Shown here piece after piece: positions 46,502 through 55,958 of a DNA stretch of 64,000 nucleotides. The stretch covers positions 446,315,204 to 446,379,203 of the forward strand of contig NC_085138.1 in the NCBI RefSeq assembly GCF_035046485.1, read 5' to 3'. Origin of the DNA: Aedes albopictus (taxonomy: Eukaryota > Arthropoda > Insecta > Diptera > Culicidae). The notes below the pieces were generated by a model, which saw only the letters and a program-made list of their open reading frames with translations, was not told where the DNA came from and did no database searches. Every line of letters starts with the position of its first letter. Within the stretch, counting starts at the first letter, position 1. The translations under genes were made by a program, and so were the position numbers.

Positions 46502-47443
46502 TCACAGTTCGTCTTCACCATCATCCTCCTCGGCAGCCGTATTAGTATCTCTAGGTTTAGTTCCATCGTCCTCATTCTCCTCTTCGTCGTCATCTTCACC
46601 ATAGTCGTCTTCGTACTCATCCGAGGACGGCGTGGTCGAAGTGCGCACGAACAACCTTAGCCGGTTCATGGCCTGCCTGTGTCGTGAGTCTGGCTTGGGG
46701 ACGATTCGTATCGTGCTGAATCTCGGAGTAGTCGTAGTAGGCTCCGTGGTCGTCGTGGTTGTAGTGGTGGTTGTGGTGGATGGGCGAGTGGACCGGATCC
46801 TTGTGGGGTAAGGTGGCCGATTTTGTAATCTGGAGAGGCGCTGCTGTTGCGGAGAGAGGGTTGTCCTGCTCGTGATTGTTGTCGGGTCTGTGGTTGTAGT
46901 TGTGACTAGTTCCGTTGATGTTTCCTCATCCATCGGCGTAGTCTCAACATCTTCGATGAAAGGTTCAGACGTAGTTTCCTCGGTTGTGGGTTCTTCGGCA
47001 GCTTCAGTGGACGTTGTTGGTTTCGTAGTCGTTTCCGGGTAGACTAGGACTACTTTGGTGAGCGTTTCGGGACTTTCGGTCGTTGCGTCCGGAGGCATTA
47101 TTATCATGATGTTCGAAGGTAGCGTTTCAGGCGGCTTACGCCATGCGCCCTGTCGATCAAATCCGTTTTCATCAAAGTAGAAATCTTCGTTCCCTAGCGT
47201 TTGGAAGTATGGTCCGCAGCAGTGATTGTACGTATGATCATCACACTCGAAGTTGGTGTTCAGGAAGTTCTGCTCATTCAGGCTAACGCCTTGGCTGTAG
47301 CACGTGTTGATCGGTACACAAGGACACCGTCGTAGAAGTGAATCAATCTCCTTGAACATCAAAGTCTGATCCACTGGATCGGTTGCCGCTTGGATACTGG
47401 GTAGCCACAAGCCAACAATAAGTATGATTCGAGGCCAATCCAT
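46502..47443 (-). CDS. Secreted clip-like, Thr-rich acidic protein
   Basis: Single exon of 313 codons from the ATG at 47443; upstream in-frame TTG codons are not likely starts. Residues 1-20 (MDWPRIILIVGLWLPSIQAA) form a signal peptide. Six cysteines follow at 40, 42, 48, 67, 75 and 76: CPCVPINTC, then C, then an adjacent CC. This matches the spacing of a clip domain, especially the CxCVP form in insect serine protease homologues. No protease domain follows. Instead residues ~115-260 are Thr/Pro/Glu-rich (mucin-like, likely O-glycosylated), and the end is a long Asp/Glu tail. Clip domains dock proteins in melanization and Toll cascades, so an extracellular adaptor or matrix role is possible, but function is unknown. 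Alternatives are a peritrophic or cuticle mucin. A 5' UTR intron is possible (GGTAAATT near 47510). Confidence 0.75.
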   Translation of the reverse strand: MDWPRIILIVGLWLPSIQAATDPVDQTLMFKEIDSLLRRCPCVPINTCYSQGVSLNEQNFLNTNFECDDHTYNHCCGPYFQTLGNEDFYFDENGFDRQGAWRKPPETLPSNIMIIMPPDATTESPETLTKVVLVYPETTTKPTTSTEAAEEPTTEETTSEPFIEDVETTPMDEETSTELVTTTTTDPTTITSRTTLSPQQQRLSRLQNRPPYPTRIRSTRPSTTTTTTTTTTTEPTTTTPRFSTIRIVPKPDSRHRQAMNRLRLFVRTSTTPSSDEYEDDYGEDDDEEENEDDGTKPRDTNTAAEEDDGEDEL

Positions 47444-47519
47444 TCTAAAACACAAATCCCAAAAAAAGGTCAATCATTGAACCTCGAAAGTCCACTTGGC
47501 CAAAATTTACCTTTTTTTT

Positions 47520-48745
47520 TTGACTGCCTAATCACACATCACTCTACCTGTTGACGACCCTTCGCGAACTGATGGACATTAAACCGCGGGTGGCGCATGG
47601 CACTGCTTTAAATAATTTTCGGGAAAGAGGGTGTTCTATCGGACGAATCCGCTTAGTTCGGCAGAAACTGGATTTGCAATAAATGACGATTGCACTTTGG
47701 TTGCATAAATTTCTACAAGTTCAATGTTCGTGGCGCTTCGCACGCACACCTGTGGTCGGCCGTCGGTGTACTTGAATTAGAGAAGTGCCCTCGGGGCACT
47801 TGTTGTCGGGGGTCAGTTCATTTGTGAAATTATGCTTTCTTGTGGTGTATCCAGTGGGAAGCAGTATTTATTGGGGAACATAAGTAGAGCGAAATGTTGC
47901 GTAACTTAAATATTATTCTGGCGCATTCCGTTTAGTTTACTTCATTCTAGTTTGACCTCTGAGACTGTGGTATCGTCAATGGTAGAATTAATACACAAAT
48001 CTATCAGTAGTGGAAACTATTATATTGGGACCAAGCTCATGAAAATAGCGATCAAATAGTAACTCCCAATCAAATTACAGAAAGTGGCAAAATAGTGATC
48101 CTAGCGGACCAGATTTTTTTTGTGTAAAACATAATTTTAGTAGATTTTTACACGCTAAGTAGGGAAAATGTGGGTAAAATGAACAGGGATAAATGAACAG
48201 AGTGGTGTTTTACAACAATTAGGCACTTTTCTGCTATAACTCAGCCAATTCTGAACCAATTGACACAATTTTTGGAACGCGATGGAACGTATAGTATCTA
48301 GCCGTGTACAAAATTCCGAGTCAATTGGTTTGAGTTTGACTGAGCTATTGCGTATAATGTATTTGTTTTTAATATCTAAAATAAACGGAAAAGTCAATTG
48401 AAAAAGTTCATTTTAAAATGTTTTCTTTTTTCTTCGTAAACATTGCCTTAAATACAATTAACCCTCGAGCAATCGCGCTGTTGTATTTTGTACAACACGT
48501 TGAAAAAATCTCGCTTTTCGTACTTAGCATTAGCGTGGTGCTGACGGTGGTCAACCGCGCGAGTTACGGAAGGTTGAACAACAAATATTCAATAGCTTTA
48601 TATAAAACATAAACAAGTAAAAAAAAATTTCAAAAAAAAAAATAGAGTAGGAAAATTTTTTGAGTGACTTCATTTTAAAGTCTTTCTCAAAAAGGCACGA
48701 AATAGGTAGCTACAAGTTTTCAACATGGTTTTTGATTGAGCTTAA
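47520..48745. other. Gene-free upstream region of the clip-like gene
   Basis: The first 350 bp, moderately GC-rich, probably hold the minus-strand promoter. 48160-48360 is a diverged relative of the palindromic MITE at 2929-3141. 48459-48590 has weak inverted ends (TTAACCCTCGAGCAATCGCG). Confidence 0.4.
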
Positions 48746-48749
48746 TGTT

Positions 48750-48905
48750 TGTTGGAGTGTGGGTTCGATTCCCGCTCCAGTCGGTGACAATTTTTCGTCA
48801 AATGGAAATTTTACCACTGGACCATTGGGTGTTTCGTGTGATGTCCATCGCCTAATGTTAGAGATGGCTCAATCTGTGCAATCTCTGGTTGAAAACGGTG
48901 TTTTT
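48750..48905 (+). mobile_element. 5'-truncated tRNA-SINE fragment
   Basis: Begins at box B (GGGTTCGATTCCCGCTCCAG) and continues with a body including TTTCGTGTGATGTCCATCG. The head lacks box A. Family unclear. Confidence 0.45.
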
Positions 48906-50210
48906 AAAATGTTTTGTTTTGTTAAGATAAAGTATTTTTTCTTAGATTTTTGTGAGATGAGATCATATTTCTCATTATCTTACAAAAACAAAAATTACAG
49001 TAACTTTTCAAAAATGCATAAAGTATAGTCGAAACTAAATTATATTGCTGAGATTTAGACTTCAATATCCTATAGAAACATCTTAAATTTTGAAGGAAGC
49101 TCCAACAAAGCGTTTGAGATAAGTCTGCAAATCTTCACATGTATTTTGAAACTTCGAAGTAGTTTACAAAATTTTATATAAAACTTCGATAAATCCACAC
49201 AGAACTTCAATGAAAACTTTCTGACTGGAACACCAACATTTGCATGGTTTACACTCCATTTTAAGTCTCCAGATTATTCCTCGATGAAAAAAAGTAAGTA
49301 ATTAGAAGTTGTCATAAATTTAAAACAAATTTGTCGATGAGTCAACACCATGATTTTTTTTTCCTTGAAGAAGTCACGTTCAACTAAAAAACAATGTATA
49401 ATAAAATAAAATGTAAAGAACTGTTATTGTTCCGTTTGTAAATCCTTATTTTCATGTCAATGTTGTCCACGTGGGCATTTGACGAACCTCCACCCCCCTC
49501 TCCGTGGACAAGCGTGGACTTTTCTCGAATTCCCTCCCCCCTCCAAGTTGTCCACGTGGTATATGGACGGCCCCTTTCTGGAATTCACTCCTTTTTAGGA
49601 TTTCTATAAGAGGGATTTTCAAGGAGCTTCTTCAGAGTTTCCGAAGAAATTCCTTAATTACTGTGGAAAGCTCCAACGCGATTTTGCATGGGTGATTCAA
49701 TTGATATTAATGCTTCTCTCGTTCTTCCTGAGCGCATTTCTCATTGATCATTCAAGCTCTGACCAGTAAGAGATAGAGCAGATTCCCGTCTACCTGATGA
49801 CAAGATAAGTTTCCATGCATAAATTGAATAATACGCCGTGAAGGCATGAGAGAAGCTGAGGCGTGCAATAGCTGTTCCGCCCTTTTCACATGTTGGTTTA
49901 GGTTTTTCCATGGGTCTATCCAGAATTCTTTCAGAAGTTACCTCTGTGATTCTTCTAGGAGTTTGTTTTAGATTCCTCAAAAAGGTTTCGTTTGGCATGC
50001 ATCCAGCAGTACCAGGAATTTTCCAGAAATTATTTTTATTTTTCCTCCAGGAATTCCTTCTAAGACTTCAATAAAGGTTCCTTTTGGAATGTCTTTAGAC
50101 GTACTTTTTCCGGGAATTTCCAGATGGTATCTCTAAAGAAATGTGTAATAAGGAGTTTTGAAAAAAAAAAAACGCAGAACGAATATCTAGCATTTTAGCA
50201 TTAGCATTAA
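48906..50210. other. Gene-free; G/C-run MITE fragments and 12-mer satellite patches
   Basis: GTTGTCCACGTGG occurs at 49463 and 49547 around a C-run, resembling the arms of a small element. 49580-49660 and 49915-50130 are TTCC(T/A)CCAGGAATT satellite. 49690-49910 is unassigned. Confidence 0.4.
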
Positions 50211-50454
50211 GGACAGACTTGTTAGAATCCCAAAATGGCCGCCACAGTGGCCGACTTTGGCACCAACTCATGATTTTGAGGGCACAAATCTCTTCGTAAA
50301 CAAAACCAGCGCACCTGAGCTTCTTATTTTAGGTTTATTACAAGTGAGCAAGAACAGAATAATAAAATGCATTGTTGTTTGAAGCTTGCTTCTTGAAATT
50401 TGTGCGTCTGAAATTTTGATGCATTGTTGAAGCAGGATTCTAAGACGTTTGTCC
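50211..50454 (-). mobile_element. 244-bp piggyBac-type MITE, copy 2
   Basis: TTAA at 50207-50210 and 50455-50458. Inverted relative to 36938-37181, the same length, with moderate divergence. Confidence 0.85.
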
Positions 50455-50786
50455 TTAAGCGAGTCGCACAAATTCGTAGGTGGAACAGTCTTTGACCGCT
50501 GTTATAAGGGTTGTCCCCTTCCCGTCCAAACCAAAGCACAAAGATTTGGGACTAATCTCTGAATCTTTGACAAGACTGACGCAATCCTCTAATGGTCGAA
50601 AACTGCCACGTCCTTGCGACTGCTGAGAGATGGGAAAGGATGGTTAGTTTTGGACACATATGAAAGATGTAGGCAGCTCTACGATCCCCCAGGCCTAGGT
50701 GTCACGGGTTTTTGAGTGTTGTTAGTAGAAGGTAGACTCCAAAGGATACGTCTAGTAAACGTTCAGGCGCACAAAATATTGTTTGG

Positions 50787-50960
50787 ACCCCATAATCATA
50801 AACCACGTAGATTTTTTAGGGAGAGGGGGGGGGGGGGGTGTCTGGCCAAAGTCTACGCTCCAAACAAATATCAAAATTTTTGTATGGACAAAAGTCTACG
50901 AGGGGGGAGGGGGGGTCTGAGATTGCCAAATTTTGGTCTACGTGGTTTATGAACAGCCCC
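50787..50960. mobile_element. MITE with TIR ending CATAAACCACGTAGA
   Basis: Left ACCCCATAATCATAAACCAC and right inverse GGGGCTGTTCATAAACCACG. Two G-runs occur in the core, as in 4527-4700. Confidence 0.65.
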
Positions 50961-51364
50961 TATGTTAAACTAGCTGCCTGCATAATTCATCTGGTTTGTT
51001 TTTTCATCCTGATCTCTGCAGAACTAGGAGGCTAAAAATCTGGAATGAAAAACTGTATTAACATCTTTTGTTGAATATGCTATTCGTGATACGCTTGCAA
51101 CGGTTATACCATACGCCTTACCATAATTCCTGCGTCATATGATAAACCTACCTGAATTTTCCCGAAACAATATGTTCATTATCAGTAAACATTAAACACA
51201 CCAACAGTCACAAAAAAAAACTACATCAAATCACGATCCTGGAATGTTCCTACAGGAGCCTGGCTACATTTGTTAGGAAAATGGCAAGATCAAAATTTAA
51301 TGTGGTAGATCTTACGCCGTAACGCACCATTCCAAGGTGATCTACCCATGTTAAGAAAACGCAG

Positions 51365-51990
51365 AACGAACATCTGGAGGAATTAATACGAAACTGCCGG
51401 AAGAATTCCATAAAAATGTTGGCAAATAGAAGAAGAACGCCGGAAGGCGTTATTCCGGAAGGAGATTCTAAAACAATTCCGGAATAAGTTCTGGAAGGAA
51501 TCCTCCAAGAAGTTTCTCCTGGATGAAACCAAGAAAAAATCCTGGGATTTCTGAAGGAATGTCTGGAAGAAACTTCTTAAGCGATCTCGGAAAGAACTTC
51601 TACAGGAAACCTGGAAAAAAGTCACGAATTAATTCTATAAGGAGTTCCTGGAGGAATCCCGATAAAACATAGTGAAAAAAAACGCAAAAAAATCATGGTG
51701 GAATCTTGACCTGCTGAATCAATCCCAGAAAGAACTCTTGGAAACATCCTAGAGAAATACAGAAAGAAATTCATAGAAGAATCCCGAGATTCCTGGAAGA
51801 ATCTCGGAATTTTCAAATGGAAGAATTTCAGAAGAAACTCCTTGAAAAATCCCAAAAGACTCTTTAGGAAATCCTGAAAGAAAGGAGTGAATTCTAGAAG
51901 AAGCTTCTGGAGGAATACCGGTAGGAATCACAGTTGAAATTTCCAGGTGAAGGAACTCTTGGTCATTTTTGAAAAATCTTGGAGGAATCT
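51365..51990 (-). repeat. 12-mer satellite, inverted orientation
   Basis: GGAGGAAT-type degenerate units on the plus strand. All minus-strand ORFs here are repeat translations. Confidence 0.8.
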
Positions 51991-53906
51991 GAGGTGTCTA
52001 CAATAAAACGCCGCGAATACAACTGATATAAACGGAGTATTTTATTTCTCTGATCTGAGCGTGTTGACAATACGATATAAACTGAAACTGAACTCCGAGG
52101 CGGATCGTGTTTCGATGCTGCATGGCAGTGCAGTCAGTTTTGCTGCGCACCATACCCAGAAGGAGCTTCGGGAGGTATTCTATTCTATTCTATTCTAGTG
52201 CTTGCACAGCCAGTATTGACAAGCATCCTGGAAATATCAAAATTTCTTCCGATATTTTCTTGTCAGCATTAATATTTGCAGCATATCAGAGATGATGTGA
52301 CACAAATATTAAAACGGCTAGGCCCACTGTGCAGACTAATGGGTTGGAAGATAATTCAAAAACTTAAGGCAATCAGGATATCCACTTATGAATAACATGA
52401 TTGACAAACTTTTTTGAATTGTATGAAGGAAGAAACGGGGACAACCGTACTGTATTGTCGGGCCGCCACCAAACCGGACTTCGCACAATCAAGTCGCGAC
52501 GCGACCCAACTCGCGACGTTTTTTAATCATGCCAAAAGTAGTGCGCATCCTTCCCGGTGTTGTCATCAACACAGCGCACTAGAAGCGAAACAGTTGCGAC
52601 ACTTGTGGACCAAAAAAATTGCAATTTTTGATTGAATGTCGGTCTTGATTCCAACCGGATAGACAATAGTGTCTACCTAATGATTGTGTGCATGTGATAT
52701 CTACCTACATAAAATACTATTCATTACAGTACCTAAATGTCTAGGTATATTTCATTATGTCTACCTAAGGTAGTATAAATACGGGTGGTCATTGGACCAC
52801 AGAGGAGAGACTGCATAAGCTTTGGACTTGTCAACATCTTTAATATTCTTCTTTTGTAGGATATAAAACGTACCAACCGTTTCGTTTCAGGGGAATGGTG
52901 TTTGAATATAAAATCGTTGGGAGTGGTGCTGCTAAGAAGGGTAATGCACACTCCGTTGGCGTCTCTTCTCCTGGGATGGGAATGGGACACAGGCATTTCT
53001 CCATGTGTCCTGGCTTCAAAGCCTAGGCATAAGCGCCATCACTCGCTCTCTGAAACGAGAATAAAAAGTATAATGATCCCTTCCCCGAATGTACAAAAAA
53101 ATAAGCCCATATAGAAAGCACATCAAAAAATATACATTGTATCAGAAAAAGATTGAAGGTCATATCATAAAATATTAAAAATGTTGTTTCCTGAACCAAG
53201 TTTGGATCTGGCGATTATCGCAACGAACCACAATTACAACATGAACCCACTTTTGCGAGCCAAGCAATGCTTTTTGAATAAATTTATGAAATGGTTGTTG
53301 ACATATATAATATCTTGCACCTTCACTCGCTCTTAAAATCGAGAAAAAATGAAAACGAGTAGATATAATTCTTGATGCAGGAACATATGGTCTATTCAAA
53401 GATAAAAAGAAACATTGAAATTCTTTCTTTTCATTCCTGAAACTTATGATATACAAATTACATAATAGGTAAATCAGAAAGATCTCACCAGGTCAATGTC
53501 CTGCTCCGGCTTTTTCATAAATCCTAAAAGGTGCAATGGATAGTTGTCGTATTTCCTGCAACGCAGCGGTGGTATCGGCTAGCACGGTTTCACAGTATTT
53601 TATCAGATAATTCAACCAGTTTTTCACGACATTTAAGGATGTAATCAGCACTGTCGGTAGATTTTTTTTAGTTGAGCTTGATGCTCCTACATTTTAGCTT
53701 TAATGAAGTAACACTTTCTGAAAGTACACTCTTCACCAAATAATTGAAAATTTAACATCAATTTTAACCCACTATGTTTTCATTTAAATAGTGCAAGATT
53801 GATAGTCAAAACCAAACACACAAAAAAAATCCCAGTTCACATGTATCACAGTTGAAAACATTGCGTTAACTGGAACTTCGTACGCAGCACCTTTGCACTC
53901 CACACG
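51991..53906. other. Gene-free; (ATTCT)n and a TATA-bearing segment
   Basis: A (TATTC)4 run with CTAGTGCTTGCACAGCCAG lies near 52177-52215 and resembles a retroposon tail. 52725-52830 contains AGGTAGTATAAATACGGG followed by a TCATTGGACCACAGAGG stretch, like a retroelement promoter. No ORF belongs to it. Confidence 0.35.
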
Positions 53907-54180
53907 GTGGGTGGGCGAGCTTCGCTTAGGAGACAATTATTGGAAGCAGCATCATCACATGGCCACTCCGTCGCACTAAGAGAGGTTGGCACTGTCACTA
54001 ACCCGAATGGGCATCTTCACAAAACAAAAATCACAAATTTCACGGGATTCAATGACTTTGATGAAAAACGTCCACCGGAAGGCGTAGCACCACCAGAAAA
54101 GTTTATTTTTTTCGTTCAAAAAGTGGAGCAAAAACGTGACAGCGAAATTCAACAACAACCATCCGCGACGAAGGAACTTC
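53907..54180 (+). pseudogene. Coding-like fragment fused to satellite
   Basis: An open frame of about 90 codons with mixed composition (including NPNGHLHKTKITNFTG) and no ATG start runs straight into the 12-mer satellite at 54175-54560. It may be a relic of a gene or element. Unidentified. Confidence 0.2.
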
Positions 54181-54570
54181 GGGAGGTATTCGTGAAGAAA
54201 CTCCTGAGGGATTTCTCGAGGGAGCTTCTGGAGGAATCTAAGAATGTCTCCAAGAAACTCCTTGAGGAATTTCAGAAAGAACTTATTGAAAAATCACAGA
54301 AGAATTTTTTAAAGAATTTCCAGAAGAAAATTCTCAAAGGAAATCCTAAAAGGAACTTCTTGATGAATCCCAGAAGAAACTTGTTAAGGATTCCCAGAAA
54401 TAATTCTTGGAGGAACACCAGAAGAAACTGGATTAATTTCAGTATGAACTCCTGGCGGTACCTCGAAGGAGCCTCTGCAGAAATCTTAGAAATAACATCA
54501 ATCTCTGAAGGCACTCCTGGAGGAATTCCAGAAGGAGCTCCTGGATGAATCTCAGGAAAAATTCCATGAG
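54175..54570 (-). repeat. 12-mer satellite, inverted orientation
   Basis: GGAACTTCTGGAGGAAT-type units. They extend the open frame that begins at 53907 without coding meaning. Confidence 0.75.
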
Positions 54571-55660
54571 GAATCTGAGAAAAAACATTTATGTTTTTTT
54601 ATGTTATTAAAAAAAGTTTAACTTTCGTTAGAAAAAGCGAAAAATATAGTGGTTGTGGTCCAACATTGTGGAAATCATAAAAAGTCGATATTTTGACCAC
54701 TTTTGCATAATGAAGTTTACTATTTTTTTGCGGTATTTTTTCCAATGTCTAAAACTAATTATCTTTTCATTTGGAAAAAAAAGGTTGCAAATTGGTGTAT
54801 TGGTTCAAAAGCTACGACGGTTTTAAAATTTGAAAAAATGAGAAATGTTGTAACTTTAGTAAATTTTTTGGGGTTTGAACTAGGTAAGGTATCCAGTTTA
54901 GGGTAATTGCAGGAACAACCTTCGCTTGAATTCTGGAGGAATTTCTGAAAAAAAAATAAATTAAAATGAAAGTTTTGGATTGACTGTTACAGTAGACCGC
55001 AAATTTGAGGAGTGTTTGCTTTTTTTTTATTTTCCTCAGAAAATCTTGAACACAGCTAATTTATTGGTCATCACACAAGAAACATATTTGCCGAAGACAC
55101 CATAGTGATTTGACTTCAGCATTTTTGGCTACATAATTTTTGTCTTGGTGCATTTTTATTGTCAAAATTCAACCTATCTGTAACTTTTGTATCAATAGTT
55201 ATCACTGGACTTTTTCAATAGTTTTTGAAAATTGAAATGTTTTGTAGTTCGCCACAGAAAAATGAAAACAATCGGTTGAGACATAACTGATATATGTCAA
55301 TCCAAAGTTGACTAGTTTGTATGGGAAAACGGCTTTGGTGCATTTTTATTGTCCGATACTGTACATCCTGTTATATTTTTCGCACAACTGGACAGAGAAA
55401 TTGCTTCTCTGATAGTAGTGTGGATTGCTTGGGAGCAGTGAAATAATGAATTGATAGCGTTGGACTTCGGTCATCTATGTATGTAGAGAACTACAGGTTC
55501 GAAATGGTGTGTTATTTTTTTTTAGTATATTTTTTTCCAAAGTCATCCTTTCAATGAGTGATGTGAAGATGAAACTCTCAAAATATGCAATAATAATCAT
55601 GAACCATCATTTCGTATTTTACGACTATCTTCACCTAAAGATCATGATTAATGATAGCAA
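54571..55660. other. Gene-free AT-rich spacer
   Basis: No exon, TIR pair or satellite was recognised. Two CTTTGGTGCATTTTTATTGTC-like words (near 55145 and 55333) hint at an old repeat. Confidence 0.4.
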
Positions 55661-55666
55661 TCTACA

Positions 55667-55672
55667 TTTATT
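55667..55672 (-). terminator. Polyadenylation signal for XBP1
   Basis: AATAAA on the minus strand 287 bp beyond the stop of the spliced form. First such signal downstream. Confidence 0.5.
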
Positions 55673-55958
55673 TTGTGCACAAAATAAAACAATAAATCTA
55701 TCAACTAGGGGGACAACTACACAGCATTGGTAGAATTAAATAGCTATCTCTAAACAGAGAGAATATTAAGATAAATAACAATCTAACTCTTAGTAAGTGT
55801 CTACTATTTACAGCAATCTGACCTTAACCTACTTATCTCACGAAGCCTTAAAACTTATCGAACTCTTAGGAACCTAACGACTCATTTATGCTGAATTTGT
55901 ACATCACTGAAGGAACGGAAAATATTTACAAAACAAAACTGGGTACTAATTTGCATTC

